Source: Anderseniella sp963700735 | GTDB lineage: Bacteria > Pseudomonadota > Alphaproteobacteria > Rhizobiales > Aestuariivirgaceae | Assembly (NCBI GenBank): GCA_963700735.1 | Contig: CAVOYR010000005.1 | Location: 248,001 to 312,000, forward strand | DNA length: 64,000 nt | Reading direction: 5' to 3' | In this document: in pieces, positions 1 through 8,659 of the stretch | Position numbering within the stretch: position 1 is the stretch's first letter | How the letters are laid out: every line of letters begins with the position of its first letter | Translations under genes and position numbers: made by a program | The notes under the pieces: generated by a model | Databases searched by the model: none | What the model was told of the DNA's origin: nothing | The model's input: only the letters and a program-made list of their open reading frames with translations

Positions 1-196
1 AACCGGTGCGCGCCCAGTTGATCAGGTCATCACTGGTGGTGACCAGGAAACCCTTGTCGGCCAGCTCGTTGTTGATGGACGAATAGAATGCTTCCTGCTC
101 GGGCGTCAGCAGCGGTGGTGCGGCGGGGTCAACCACGGCACCTTTCGGGTGTGCCTTGTTCAGCAGGGGTTGACCATGCTTGTCGATCAATCCCAT
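1..196 (-). CDS. nuoB: NADH-quinone oxidoreductase subunit B, N-terminal part (cut by window edge)
   Basis: Subunit B of respiratory complex I, a peripheral-arm protein that carries the terminal Fe-S cluster N2 near the quinone site. Only the first ~65 residues lie in the window; the frame stays open to base 1. The visible part ends with DKGFLVTTSDDLINWARTG, the segment that precedes the Fe-S core in NuoB. The start ATG lies inside the end of nuoA, overlapping it by 10 bases, the usual nuoA-nuoB coupling. The cluster-binding cysteines are outside the window, so the call rests on the N-terminus and the neighbour. Confidence 0.93.
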   Translation of the reverse strand, partial: MGLIDKHGQPLLNKAHPKGAVVDPAAPPLLTPEQEAFYSSINNELADKGFLVTTSDDLINWARTG

Positions 197-552
197 TCCA
201 GTGCTCCCTTGCGCCATTCATAGACGAAGCCGATGGTCAGGATGCCGAGGAAGATCATCATCGACCAGAAGCCGAATACCCCCACTTCCCGCAGCGAAAT
301 CGCCCACGGAAACAGGAATGCCACTTCCAGGTCGAAGATGATGAACAGGATCGAGACCAGGTAGAATCGAACGTCGAACTTCATGCGCGCATCATCGAAC
401 GCATCGAAGCCGCATTCATAGGCAGACATCTTTTCAGGGTCGGGCCTGCGAATGGCGATGATGAAGGCCGACGCCATCAGCGCAACGCCCAGGCCGATGC
501 AAATGCCCATGAAAATGACGACGGGCAGATAGTCCTGAAGAAGCTCTGGCAT
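187..552 (-). CDS. nuoA: NADH-quinone oxidoreductase subunit A
   Basis: Small membrane subunit of complex I, 121 residues from the start MPELLQDYLP, the normal length for NuoA. It shows three hydrophobic segments and the hallmark loop SAYECGFD followed by RFYLVSILFIIFDLEVAFLFP. The frame stays open another 30 codons upstream, but that part is not hydrophobic or NuoA-like, so the inner ATG is preferred. It is the first gene of the nuo operon reading leftward. The 262 bases between it and tRNA-Asp must hold the operon promoter; I see no other gene there. Confidence 0.96.
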   Translation of the reverse strand: MPELLQDYLPVVIFMGICIGLGVALMASAFIIAIRRPDPEKMSAYECGFDAFDDARMKFDVRFYLVSILFIIFDLEVAFLFPWAISLREVGVFGFWSMMIFLGILTIGFVYEWRKGALEWD

Positions 553-814
553 CGTGTTCTCCAGATGGGCCAACCGGGTACCGGCTGGCCACATCTCCTC
601 GCAAATCCACTTTGTCTTTGGTGTGGGTGGTACCGCAGCCACGGTGACCTTGCAAGCCTGAAATCCCCCCGTGCGTCACCGATTGGGAACACCTTTCATG
701 AGGTGGGCCAATGCATCCCGCGCAAAGCTCATGACGCCGTTTCAAAGCCGCACAAACATGCAGCATCGCCGGCGCAAACGGTGATCATGAGGCTGAAGTA
801 GTGGAGGGAGAAAA

Positions 815-891
815 TGGCGCGAGTGACGGGGCTCGAACCCGCGACCTCCGGCGTGACAGGCCGGCACTCTAACCAACTGAGCTACACCCGC
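815..891 (-). tRNA. tRNA-Asp (anticodon GTC)
   Basis: A 77-base cloverleaf reads on the minus strand. The 7-bp acceptor stem pairs GCGGGTG with CACTCGC (one G-T pair), the D arm is AGCTCAGTTGGTTAGAG, the anticodon loop CCTGTCACG carries GTC, and the T arm contains GGTTCGAGCC. The CCA end is encoded at 815-817. It lies just upstream of nuoA in the same direction, next to tRNA-Val in the conserved lon-hup-tRNA-nuo neighbourhood. Confidence 0.97.
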
Positions 892-1023
892 GCGATGTAA
901 GCAGGGATGGCGGCTGGCGCTTGTTCCTGCGTTGGTGTGGGTGGATTAATCAGTTCGCCTGCGCAAGTCAAGCGGGTCGCCCGCGCTATCGGCGATAATT
1001 TGCGGACGTGGCGCGCCCGGCCC

Positions 1024-1407
1024 TCACGAGGACATGCGCGCCGTGACCTCGATCTCGATCTTCATCGCCGGATCGGCCAGGCCGCAACTCATCATCGTGG
1101 CAGCGGGGCGTACCTCGCCGAACCACCTTTGCAGCACCGGCCAACAGGGCTCGAAGTCCGCCGCGTCTGGCAGCAGGTAGTGCACCCGCACCACGTCGGC
1201 CATGCTGGCACCGGCCTCGCGCAGGGCTGCGTCGATGTTGCGGCAGCATTGTTCAGCCTGTTCCACCACGTCACCGGAAATGGTCATGGTCGAATAGTCG
1301 TAACCCGTGGTGCCGGACACGAACACCCAGTCGCCGTCCACCACCGCACGGGAATAGCCGATCCGGGCCTCGAACGTCGATCCGGACGAGATCAACCGTC
1401 GGCTCAT
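1024..1407 (-). CDS. RidA family protein (YjgF/YER057c/UK114)
   Basis: A 127-residue protein of the RidA superfamily; characterised members hydrolyse reactive enamine/imine intermediates made by PLP enzymes. Family features visible are SRAVVDGDWVFVSGTTGYD near the N-terminus, the central QAEQCCRNIDAAL helix, MADVVRVHYLLPD, and a C-terminal IEIEVTARM. The arginine expected to hold the substrate carboxylate near the C-terminus is not at its canonical place, so it is probably not RidA sensu stricto but another subfamily. Its ATG overlaps the mscS stop (ATGA), so the two are probably cotranscribed. Confidence 0.88.
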   Translation of the reverse strand: MSRRLISSGSTFEARIGYSRAVVDGDWVFVSGTTGYDYSTMTISGDVVEQAEQCCRNIDAALREAGASMADVVRVHYLLPDAADFEPCWPVLQRWFGEVRPAATMMSCGLADPAMKIEIEVTARMSS

Positions 1408-2732
1408 GACGATGGTTCCTTGCGTTTGATCGAGAGGACTGGCGCATCTCCCAGCACACGCACTTCGCGCTGCGGGAACGGGATGGAGATATTGTTCTGC
1501 TTGAGCGTCTTCCACACCACCAGCAGGATATCTGCGGTGAACCGGTTGCGGCCATCGTCCAGACCGTTGCACCAGAACTCCACAGCCATGTTGATGCCTG
1601 AGTCGCCGAAGCCGCGCAGTTCCACGTCAGGCCCTTCCGGCTCCTTCAGGACGTCAGGATGGGCGGCAACCGCTTCACTGATCAGCCGCGCGACTTCTTC
1701 GACGTCGCTGTCATAGGCAACGGAGAAATCAACCTCGTAACGCTGGCGCGGGTCGTCGCGGGTCCAGTTCTCGAACGAAGTGGTGATGAACTTTTCGTTC
1801 GGCACCATGATTTCCTTGCCGTCGAAGGTTTCCAGCGTTGAGGAGCGCATGTTGAGCTCTTTCAGGATGCCTGCCCTGCCGTCCTCCAGCTTGATGTAGT
1901 CACCGACGCCGATCGAGCGCTCCAGCAGGATGATGATGCCGGAGATGAAATTCGAGGCGATCTGCTGCAGCCCGAAGCCGAGGCCCACCCCGACCGCACC
2001 GCCGAACACCGCCAGCGCCGTCAGGTCCAGGCCGAGGATCTGCAGCAGCAGGATGAAGACGATGATGAACAGCAAAATCTCGAACAGTTTGGCGAACAGT
2101 TCCTTGGTCGCCTTGTCGAGGTCCTTCTGGCCGCGAATGGCACGCTGGCCGGCCGTCGTGGAGATGCGACCAAGCCAGAACAGGATGCCGCCGAAAACAG
2201 CTGCCTTGAGCAGGAAGAACAGCGACAACCTGATGTTGCCTACTTCCAGCGATACCGAATCGAGGAATGCTGCGGTGTCGTCCCACCAGCCGAACACCTG
2301 CAAGGTCGCAACCGGAATGCCGATATAGATCGCAGCAGTGCGCACCAGCGAGTGGGTGATGAACCGGTTGATGGCCGCATAAAGCACCGCAATGACGGCA
2401 ACGGACTGGGCGATTCGAACCAGCCACGCAGCACCCACCACCGCAACGCAGACCTGGATGGCAATTGCCAGCGCCAGCACCGCGATGACCGGGAACAGCA
2501 GGTCACGCAGCGAGTGGGCGAAGTTCAGCCAGCGGGCAAACTTGTGGCTATCGGGCGTGGGTTCGCGCAGGAACGCCACCCGGCGGCGGAACTGAGCAGC
2601 CAGCAGTTTCGCCAGCAGCACGGCAACGATGATGGCCCCGGCCTGTGCATAAAACTGTGGTGAGGTTGCCCAGTCCAGGACAACGTCCAGCAGGCGAAAA
2701 CCTTCAGCCTGGAGTTTTTCTAGGGAGAGCAT
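1404..2732 (-). CDS. MscS-family mechanosensitive ion channel
   Basis: A 442-residue inner-membrane channel of the small-conductance mechanosensitive family, which opens under membrane tension to release solutes after hypo-osmotic shock. About five hydrophobic segments come first. The pore-lining helix shows Gly/Ala packing (AVFGGAVGVGLGFGLQQIAS) followed by NFISGIIILLERSIGVGDYI, and then the cytoplasmic beta domain (VPNEKFITTSFENWTRDDPR). It is longer than E. coli MscS (286 residues) because of extra N-terminal membrane helices. It sits between tRNA-Val and tRNA-Asp and overlaps ridA downstream. Confidence 0.93.
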   Translation of the reverse strand: MLSLEKLQAEGFRLLDVVLDWATSPQFYAQAGAIIVAVLLAKLLAAQFRRRVAFLREPTPDSHKFARWLNFAHSLRDLLFPVIAVLALAIAIQVCVAVVGAAWLVRIAQSVAVIAVLYAAINRFITHSLVRTAAIYIGIPVATLQVFGWWDDTAAFLDSVSLEVGNIRLSLFFLLKAAVFGGILFWLGRISTTAGQRAIRGQKDLDKATKELFAKLFEILLFIIVFILLLQILGLDLTALAVFGGAVGVGLGFGLQQIASNFISGIIILLERSIGVGDYIKLEDGRAGILKELNMRSSTLETFDGKEIMVPNEKFITTSFENWTRDDPRQRYEVDFSVAYDSDVEEVARLISEAVAAHPDVLKEPEGPDVELRGFGDSGINMAVEFWCNGLDDGRNRFTADILLVVWKTLKQNNISIPFPQREVRVLGDAPVLSIKRKEPSS

Positions 2733-2768
2733 CCAGCCGGGTTCCGGTCATGCCGCAGAAGGGCCGGA

Positions 2769-2844
2769 TGGTGGGCGGTGACAGGCTCGAACTGCCGACC
2801 CTCTCGGTGTAAACGAGATGCTCTACCAACTGAGCTAACCGCCC
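2769..2844 (-). tRNA. tRNA-Val (anticodon TAC)
   Basis: A 76-base cloverleaf on the minus strand. The acceptor stem GGGCGGT pairs with ACCGCCC, the D arm is AGCTCAGTTGGTAGAGC, the anticodon loop TTTACAC carries TAC, and the T arm contains GCAGTTCGAGCCTGTC. CCA is encoded at 2769-2771. It lies between hup and mscS, all in the same direction. Confidence 0.97.
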
Positions 2845-2916
2845 TATCCGGTTCGGAGTGAGTGTTTAGCGCCACGCAAGCCGAACAGCAAGCATCTTTG
2901 CGATGCGATTGGCGCA

Positions 2917-2957
2917 ATAAAATGGCCCCGCGCCTGTTCTGAAGGGGACACGGGGCC
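2917..2957 (-). terminator. Rho-independent terminator downstream of hup
   Basis: Reading on the minus strand, GGCCCCG (2951-2957) pairs with CGGGGCC (2924-2930) around a 20-base loop and is followed by ATTTTATT. It lies about 56 bases past the hup stop codon, where transcription of the single-gene hup unit should end. Confidence 0.75.
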
Positions 2958-3013
2958 GCTTGACTGAGATTGGGCAGCAGACCCCTCAGGGACTGCCTTG
3001 TGCCTTGTCCCGT

Positions 3014-3289
3014 TTAGCCGTTGACGGCCTCCTTCAGCACCTTGCCAGCCTTGAACTTGGCGTTCTTCGACGCAGGAATGTCGATGGAGTCGCCCGTGCG
3101 GGGGTCGCGTCCCGTGGAAGCTGCACGCTGGCTCACCGTGAACGTACCGAAACCAACAAGGCGCACGTCGTCGCCCTGCATCAGCGCCTTCTGGATGTTT
3201 GCGAGCGTTGCCTCGACGGCTTCGCCTGCTTCGCCCTTGCTGAGTTTTGCATCCTCGGCAACTTTGGCAATCAGGTCATTTTTGTTCAT
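3014..3289 (-). CDS. hupB: HU family DNA-binding protein
   Basis: A 91-residue nucleoid protein that binds and bends DNA as a dimer. The whole HU fold is visible: N-terminal helices MNKNDLIAKVAEDAKLSKGE, the DDVRLVGFGTFTVSQRAAS beta region, and the DNA-contacting arm RDPRTGDSIDIPASK with its intercalating proline. An AAAGGA ribosome-binding site lies 9 bases before the ATG. The position downstream of lon in the same direction is the classic lon-hup arrangement, here separated by a divergent small gene. A terminator follows. Confidence 0.97.
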   Translation of the reverse strand: MNKNDLIAKVAEDAKLSKGEAGEAVEATLANIQKALMQGDDVRLVGFGTFTVSQRAASTGRDPRTGDSIDIPASKNAKFKAGKVLKEAVNG

Positions 3290-3685
3290 GTGACGTATCC
3301 TTTCACTGAATGTGAATCGACTGAACTCGGCTACGAACTATCCGTGGATGATCAAAAATCGCGGATTTACGCCATTTAATGCAATGTTTTTCGGCCACCA
3401 GCCGAAAAGCTCCGTGATTACATAGACTTATACGGAACATTGAATATGGCGGAAAACTGCCGATTTCGGGATTCCGTACATGCCGGATGGTTTCGATTCG
3501 ATCAGCAAGTCCGGATAACGGTTCAATCCAGGCCCGATACTGCCGCGATACACCCAGGCAACACGCAGTAGAATGGCGCCCTCCTGACCGATTTTTCACG
3601 AAACTTTTGTGGTGCGGCTTGCGTTGTTGACTGAAGCCCAGCCGTGATTTCGGCTGGCAGAACAACAACAAAAGAGGAGTTCACG
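3290..3685. other. 396-base divergent intergenic region, hup / DUF7282-like gene
   Basis: No convincing gene. It must carry the promoters for hup (leftward) and for the secreted-protein gene (rightward). The one clear element is a hairpin at 3388-3408, 8-bp arms ttttcggc / gccgaaaa with a 5-base loop, about 100 bases upstream of hup. It has no U-tract on either strand, so it is more likely a leader-RNA structure or protein site than a terminator. The region is visibly less GC-rich than the genes around it. Confidence 0.6.
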
Positions 3686-4099
3686 ATGAAGTTTCGCACC
3701 CCGTTGATCGCCGCGACTGCAGCCATGCTCATGGCAGGCCCGGTCATGGCGATGGATCACCTGAAGGTGGAAGGCGCTGACCAGGATGTGTCGGGCGGCT
3801 CTGTGGTGGCCAGCAAGGTCAACACCACCCAGGATGGCTGGCTGGTCATTCACCGCACCGGCGATGACATGCAGCCCGGCCCCGTGATCGGCTATACCGC
3901 CATCAAGAATGGCGAAAACACTGACGTCTCCGCCAAGCTGGACGAGGAAGTGAAGTCCGGCGACAAGCTGATGCTGATGGTGCATGGCGAGGACGGCGGC
4001 AGCAAGGCGGGTGAGTTTGAATACACCCTCGGGTCTGCCGAAGACGGTCCGCTCAAGGAAGACGGCAAGCTGATCATGACGGTGATCACCGCCAAGTAG
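3686..4099 (+). CDS. Small secreted protein, DUF7282-like domain
   Basis: A 137-residue protein of unknown function. A signal peptide (MKFRTPLIAATAAMLMAGPVMA) is followed by a domain with the pattern VEGADQDVSGGSVVASKV, DGWLVIHRTGDD, PGPVIGYTAIKNGENTDVSAKLDEEV and LMLMVHGEDGG. This resembles DUF7282, known mainly from haloarchaeal and some bacterial exported proteins; the name is from memory. An AAGAGGAG ribosome-binding site lies 7 bases before the start. It is expressed away from hup and ends at a bidirectional terminator shared with lon. Periplasmic or surface location is inferred from the signal peptide. Confidence 0.85.
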   Translation: MKFRTPLIAATAAMLMAGPVMAMDHLKVEGADQDVSGGSVVASKVNTTQDGWLVIHRTGDDMQPGPVIGYTAIKNGENTDVSAKLDEEVKSGDKLMLMVHGEDGGSKAGEFEYTLGSAEDGPLKEDGKLIMTVITAK

Positions 4100-4126
4100 C
4101 GCCGCGTTTCATTAGTACCGGCCAAC

Positions 4127-4158
4127 AAAAAGGGCGCTGCGATTGCAGCGCCCTTCGT
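4127..4158. terminator. Bidirectional hairpin terminator between DUF7282-like gene and lon
   Basis: A near-perfect 11-bp stem (aagggcgctgc / gcagcgccctt) with a GATT loop. It is preceded by AAAAA on the plus strand, so leftward transcripts from lon end in a U-tract, and it follows the plus-strand gene by about 30 bases. It can serve both converging transcripts. Confidence 0.82.
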
Positions 4159-4176
4159 CGTTTGTGGTGTGACGGG

Positions 4177-6603
4177 TCAGTGAGCGGTGATGCCCTGACC
4201 GTCGGCGCGGGCCGCGTCGGCAGCGGCCTTGGCGGCAGCTTCCTCGGCGGCTTCATCCCACTCGATCGGCTCCGGCATGCGCACAAGTGCGTGCTGCATG
4301 ACGTCCTCGACCCGGCCGACCGGCACGATCTCGAGACCGTTCTTCACGTTGTCCGGAATCTCCGCCAGGTCCTTGGCGTTCTCTTCCGGGATCAGCACCT
4401 TCTTCAGGCCGCCACGCAGGGCCGCCAGCAGCTTTTCCTTGAGACCGCCGATGGGGAGCACCCTGCCCCGCAGCGTCACTTCGCCGGTCATGGCGATGTC
4501 GCGGTGGACGGGAATGCCGGTCAAGACCGAGGTGATGGCCGTGACCATGGCAATGCCGGCAGATGGACCGTCCTTGGGCGTTGCACCTTCCGGCACGTGC
4601 ACGTGGATGTCCTTCTTGTCGAACATGGGCGGCTTGACCCCGATGTGGGTCGAGCGTGACCGGACATACGATGATGCAGCCGAAATCAACTCCTTCATCA
4701 CGTCGCGCAGGTTGCCGGTCACGGTCATCTTGCCCTTGCCAGGCATCATGACCGCTTCGATGGTCAGCAACTCGCCGCCGACTTCCGTCCAGGCAAGACC
4801 TGTCACCACACCGACCTGGTCTTCCAGTTCGGCCATCCCATAGCGATACTTCGGCACGCCGAGGAACTCGTCCATGTTCTTGGCGGTGATCTTGACCTTC
4901 TTCTTCTTGCCCTTGGACATGATCAGCTCTTTCACCACCTTGCGGGAAAGGGTGTTCAGTTCACGTTCAAGGTTACGCACGCCCGCCTCGCGGGTGTAGC
5001 GGCGCACCACTTCGGTCAGGCCATCGTCGGTCAGTTCGAACTCGGACGGGGCAAGGCCATGGTTCTCAAGCGCCTTGGGCATCAGGTGCCGGCGGGCAAT
5101 CTCGAACTTCTCGTCCTCGGTGTAACCGGCGATGCGGATGATCTCCATCCGGTCCATCAGCGGCGCCGGGATGTTGAGCGAGTTGGCCGTGGTCACGAAC
5201 ATCACGTTCGACAGGTCATATTCCACTTCGAGATAGTGGTCCATGAAGGTCGAGTTCTGTTCCGGATCGAGCACCTCGAGCAGCGCCGACGACGGATCGC
5301 CGCGGAAATCCATGCCCATCTTGTCGATTTCGTCGAGCAGGAAGAGCGGGTTGGACTTCTTCGCCTTCTTCATCGACTGGATGACCTTGCCGGGCATCGA
5401 GCCGATATAGGTACGACGGTGGCCGCGGATCTCGGCCTCGTCACGCACGCCGCCAAGCGACATGCGCACGTACTCGCGCCCCGTCGCCTTGGCGATTGAC
5501 TTGGCAAGAGAGGTCTTGCCGACGCCGGGAGGGCCGACGAGGCACAGGATGGGTCCGCGCAGCTTGTTGGCCCGCGCCTGCACCGCAAGGTACTCGACGA
5601 TGCGTTCCTTGACCTTCTCGAGGCCGAAGTGATCGGACTCGAGCACGGCTTCGGCGTGAGGCAGATCAGTCTTCACGCGGGACTTCTTGCCCCACGGAAT
5701 GGACAGCAGCCAGTCGAGGTAGTTGCGCACGACGGTCGCCTCGGCAGACATCGGCGACATCTGCTTCAGCTTCTTCATTTCCGCGTTGGCCTTTTCACGG
5801 GCCTCCTTGGTGAGCTTCGTCTTGCGGATGCGCTCCTCCAGCTGGGACATCTCGTCGTCGCCTTCGCCGTCGCCGAGTTCCTTCTGGATCGCCTTCATCT
5901 GCTCGTTGAGATAGTACTCGCGCTGGGTCTTCTCCATCTGGCGCTTGACGCGCGAGCGGATGCGCTTTTCGACCTGCAGCACGGAGATCTCGCCTTCCAT
6001 CAGGCCAAAGACCTTCTCCAGCCGCCGGGCGACCGAACCGGTCTCCAGCAGTTCCTGCTTTTCGGAAATCTTGATGGCGAGATGGGCCGCAATCGAGTCT
6101 GCCAGCTTTGCGAAGTCCTCGATCTGGGTGATCGAGGCGACCGCTTCCTGCGGCACCTTCTTGTTGAGCTTCACATAGCTTTCGAACTGGGTCACCGCGG
6201 TGCGGGCCAGCGCTTCGGTCTCTTCGCCTGCCTCGTCGGTGACGGCCATGATGGTGGCGCGGGCTTCGAAGAAGTCCTGGCGATCGGTGTAGCTGTCGAC
6301 GGTTGCCCGCTCGAGCCCCTCGACAAGCACCTTGACGGTGCCGTCCGGCAACTTGAGCAGTTGCAGGATCGAGCCAACGGTGCCGACCTCATACATCTGG
6401 CCCGGTGTCGGATCATCATCTGCGGCGTTCTTCTGGGCGACCAGAAGGATGCGCTTGTCTTCGCGCATGACTTCTTCGAGCGCAGCGATGGATTTTTCAC
6501 GGCCAACGAACAGCGGCACGATCATGTGGGGAAAAACCACGATATCGCGCAGCGGCAGTACCGCAAACACATCCTGGGAGGTAGCCGGCTTCTTCTTGGT
6601 CAT
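4177..6603 (-). CDS. lon: ATP-dependent Lon protease
   Basis: Hexameric cytosolic AAA+ serine protease that degrades misfolded and regulatory proteins. At 808 residues it is full length. The N-terminal substrate domain begins PLRDIVVFPHMIVPLFVGR; Walker A GPPGVGKT is at about 357-364 and Walker B FLLDEIDKMG near 421. The C-terminal protease domain carries PKDGPSAG with catalytic Ser at about 681 and the partner Lys at about 724 in GGLKEKLLAAL. A Lys-rich stretch (SKGKKKKVK) near 565 links the ATPase and protease parts. It lies between clpX and hup on the same strand, as in many alphaproteobacteria. Confidence 0.98.
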   Translation of the reverse strand: MTKKKPATSQDVFAVLPLRDIVVFPHMIVPLFVGREKSIAALEEVMREDKRILLVAQKNAADDDPTPGQMYEVGTVGSILQLLKLPDGTVKVLVEGLERATVDSYTDRQDFFEARATIMAVTDEAGEETEALARTAVTQFESYVKLNKKVPQEAVASITQIEDFAKLADSIAAHLAIKISEKQELLETGSVARRLEKVFGLMEGEISVLQVEKRIRSRVKRQMEKTQREYYLNEQMKAIQKELGDGEGDDEMSQLEERIRKTKLTKEAREKANAEMKKLKQMSPMSAEATVVRNYLDWLLSIPWGKKSRVKTDLPHAEAVLESDHFGLEKVKERIVEYLAVQARANKLRGPILCLVGPPGVGKTSLAKSIAKATGREYVRMSLGGVRDEAEIRGHRRTYIGSMPGKVIQSMKKAKKSNPLFLLDEIDKMGMDFRGDPSSALLEVLDPEQNSTFMDHYLEVEYDLSNVMFVTTANSLNIPAPLMDRMEIIRIAGYTEDEKFEIARRHLMPKALENHGLAPSEFELTDDGLTEVVRRYTREAGVRNLERELNTLSRKVVKELIMSKGKKKKVKITAKNMDEFLGVPKYRYGMAELEDQVGVVTGLAWTEVGGELLTIEAVMMPGKGKMTVTGNLRDVMKELISAASSYVRSRSTHIGVKPPMFDKKDIHVHVPEGATPKDGPSAGIAMVTAITSVLTGIPVHRDIAMTGEVTLRGRVLPIGGLKEKLLAALRGGLKKVLIPEENAKDLAEIPDNVKNGLEIVPVGRVEDVMQHALVRMPEPIEWDEAAEEAAAKAAADAARADGQGITAH

Positions 6604-6913
6604 CGGGTGTCCTTTCGGCTCGAACTGCCCCTGTCAGGCAACAGTTCTAGCAGTGTGCGGGCAATGCACAACGGCGTGATGCCCGCATATAAGAGGGTAA
6701 CAAATGGCAGGAAATTCGCAAACGCCGTCAATATCAAGCGCGCCCACGACGGGCAAGAATGCGTCAGTCAGCAGAACGAACCACCAGCCATACGTTTCAG
6801 GCACTCACTAAGCCACGATTCGGCCCGGCGCTGCAGTCCCGTCTACGCATGATGGTAAATGGCTGTGGAGAGACGGAATTTCAAGATACTGCAAGACGCA
6901 AGTAACGCCTGTT
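6604..6913. other. 310-base intergenic region upstream of lon
   Basis: No gene recognised. It separates the stop of the Gln/Pro-rich lipoprotein gene from the lon start, both leftward, so it must contain the lon promoter. I could not pick out a confident heat-shock promoter: a CTTATAT element lies about 85 bases before lon but no well-spaced CTTG box accompanies it. No hairpin terminator is obvious after the lipoprotein gene. Confidence 0.5.
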
Positions 6914-7492
6914 TCAGCTCGCCTGCGCCGGCAGCCGCTGGCCATTGCGGTCTTCCACGAACAGCTGGCCGCCATTATCGACAAAGCTGTCGCAGCGCGA
7001 CAGGCCGGTGGTGAACTGCACGCAGACAAACTCGTCGCGGATGCGGTACTGGCCGACTGCGATGGCCTGACCGTTGCGGCTTTCCTGGTACGATCCGGAG
7101 CGGCCAAACTCCAGCGTGCGCCCATCGGCGACGGTTACTGTCTTGCCGGTCAGCAACTGGCGCAACTCGGGCTCGCCAAGTGTGCGGCCAACACTGGCCG
7201 TATTGGACGGAAACGACGGGTCACCCGGGGCTGGTGCTGGCGCAAACGCGGCCTGACCGGGCGGTGGCACGTTGGCTGGAGGGTATTGCTGCTGGCCGGA
7301 ATACTGCTGCTGCGATGGCACCGGCGGCGGTGCATACTGCTGCGACGCCACCTGTTGCTGGGGTTGCGGGGCAGGTGCCGCGGCCGTTGGCGCACTGGAA
7401 TCAGAGCCCCAGCCGCCGATATCCATCGCACAGCCGCTGGTCATCAGCGCCAAACCGGCGCACGCTGCAAAAGTCCGAATACGCAACCGCAT
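6914..7492 (-). CDS. Gln/Pro-rich lipoprotein of unknown function
   Basis: A predicted 192-residue lipoprotein. The start MRLRIRTF gives a short signal peptide ending in lipobox TSGC (Cys about 21), so the mature protein should be lipidated, probably in the outer membrane. Residues ~35-95 are a low-complexity Gln/Pro/Ala linker (repeats like QQQYSGQQQYPP). The C-terminal ~85 residues form a compact domain with LTGKTVTVADGRTLEFGRSGSY, then EFVCVQFTTGLSRCDSF, whose two cysteines may form a disulfide. I do not recognise this domain with confidence. The longer frame upstream would hide the signal peptide, so the inner start is chosen. Confidence 0.82.
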   Translation of the reverse strand: MRLRIRTFAACAGLALMTSGCAMDIGGWGSDSSAPTAAAPAPQPQQQVASQQYAPPPVPSQQQYSGQQQYPPANVPPPGQAAFAPAPAPGDPSFPSNTASVGRTLGEPELRQLLTGKTVTVADGRTLEFGRSGSYQESRNGQAIAVGQYRIRDEFVCVQFTTGLSRCDSFVDNGGQLFVEDRNGQRLPAQAS

Positions 7493-7611
7493 TTCCCCAT
7501 TCCCCCCGGAACGCCCTGAATTCTTGCGCCAAGTGCGCATGCAAGAATTCCAATTTGCATATCAATGCGGCCAAGGGAAGGCCAAAATCACCTTGTGCCG
7601 ACACCAGGAAA

Positions 7612-8433
7612 CTACTCGTTCAATGCCCAATCATAGTGGGTATCCGACAGATCATTGGCCTGGCGGACCTGTCTGGCGAGGGCTGGTTCGGCGTACTGGA
7701 GCAAGTGCTTCATTACCCCCGCTTCGGAATTGCCGAAGTCATGGGCAAACCAGGAATAGATGGACGATACCGAAATTGATCCGTTTTTCCCGACCCGAAC
7801 GCCGCGCGGCGAATTGATGTAGGCGCGGGCATTGGCATCCAGCATCGCGTCAACATTGGCGCTGGTGAAGGCTTCGCTCATCAGGTTGGGACAACCGACG
7901 GAGGCACAGTTGACCCCGTAATGGATACGAGGATCGCGCCAGATTGGCCGCAGGATGTCATGCTCGATGTTGTCGAGCGTCAGCGGGGTCTCTTCCACGC
8001 TGACCAGTTCCTTCTGCCACGGGCCATCCTTGAGGAATCCGGAAATGTCGATGTCCTTGATCGACTTGACGGGATAATGATCAAGAATCACCTGCACCGT
8101 CACGGCGTTGTACAGGTTCAGCCAGTAGGCCAGCTGTTCCCGGCGGTTGAAGCCGGTGATGGCCACCTCACCCAGCTGGGCAATGTAGCCCTTCAGGATC
8201 TGCCTGTCGGCAGGAGTCACCGCGCCATACGCAAAGCGGTTGAGCCCGTCACTTGCGGGTTTCACATAGGTTGCAAGCAGCCCGGACCAGGCGCCATGAT
8301 CGATGACGCGGGCATCGGCATCATTGTGGACTGCCCAGTCTTCCCATGCCTGCGGTGCGCGGGAGGAAAATCCGAATCCGGAAACCACCAGAAATATGGT
8401 CACAAGCGCGACCAGCCGCGAAACAACCCGCAT
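7612..8433 (-). CDS. DUF547 domain-containing exported protein
   Basis: A 273-residue protein with an N-terminal signal peptide or anchor (VSRLVALVTIFLVVSGFGFSS) and a full DUF547 domain. Family signatures visible are REQLAYWLNLYNAVTVQVIL, LDNIEHDILRP, RIHYGVNCASVGCPNL with its paired cysteines, and a C-terminal YSWFAHDFG. DUF547 proteins are widespread; no biochemical role is established that I can rely on. The MRVVSRL start is favoured because GGAAGG lies upstream and the signal peptide begins there. It is a single gene between the lipoprotein and a plus-strand glycosyltransferase operon. Confidence 0.9.
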   Translation of the reverse strand: MRVVSRLVALVTIFLVVSGFGFSSRAPQAWEDWAVHNDADARVIDHGAWSGLLATYVKPASDGLNRFAYGAVTPADRQILKGYIAQLGEVAITGFNRREQLAYWLNLYNAVTVQVILDHYPVKSIKDIDISGFLKDGPWQKELVSVEETPLTLDNIEHDILRPIWRDPRIHYGVNCASVGCPNLMSEAFTSANVDAMLDANARAYINSPRGVRVGKNGSISVSSIYSWFAHDFGNSEAGVMKHLLQYAEPALARQVRQANDLSDTHYDWALNE

Positions 8434-8659
8434 GAGAATGACCTTCCACAGCAACTGAGCTCGCGACCGGGTATAGGCGGCTTGCCGGGAGGGCACCATT
8501 CACATGCGTTCAGCATTGCTGAACACCGCGTGATCAGGCCCATGCCCTGGCTGACACAACTGTGACTCATAGTGAATTCCACCGATGCGCAAACCAGGCG
8601 ATTTTGAAGTCGCAGTTTCGAACTGCACCATCCGGTAAACAACGAACACGGAAACCCAC

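Noticed and set aside
5629..6852. A 407-codon open frame antisense to lon.
   Set aside because: It is a GC-skew shadow of lon with no recognisable motif and no start context.
6604..6913. Sigma-32 promoter upstream of lon.
   Set aside because: A CTTATAT element exists but no CTTG box lies at the needed distance; too weak to list as a site.
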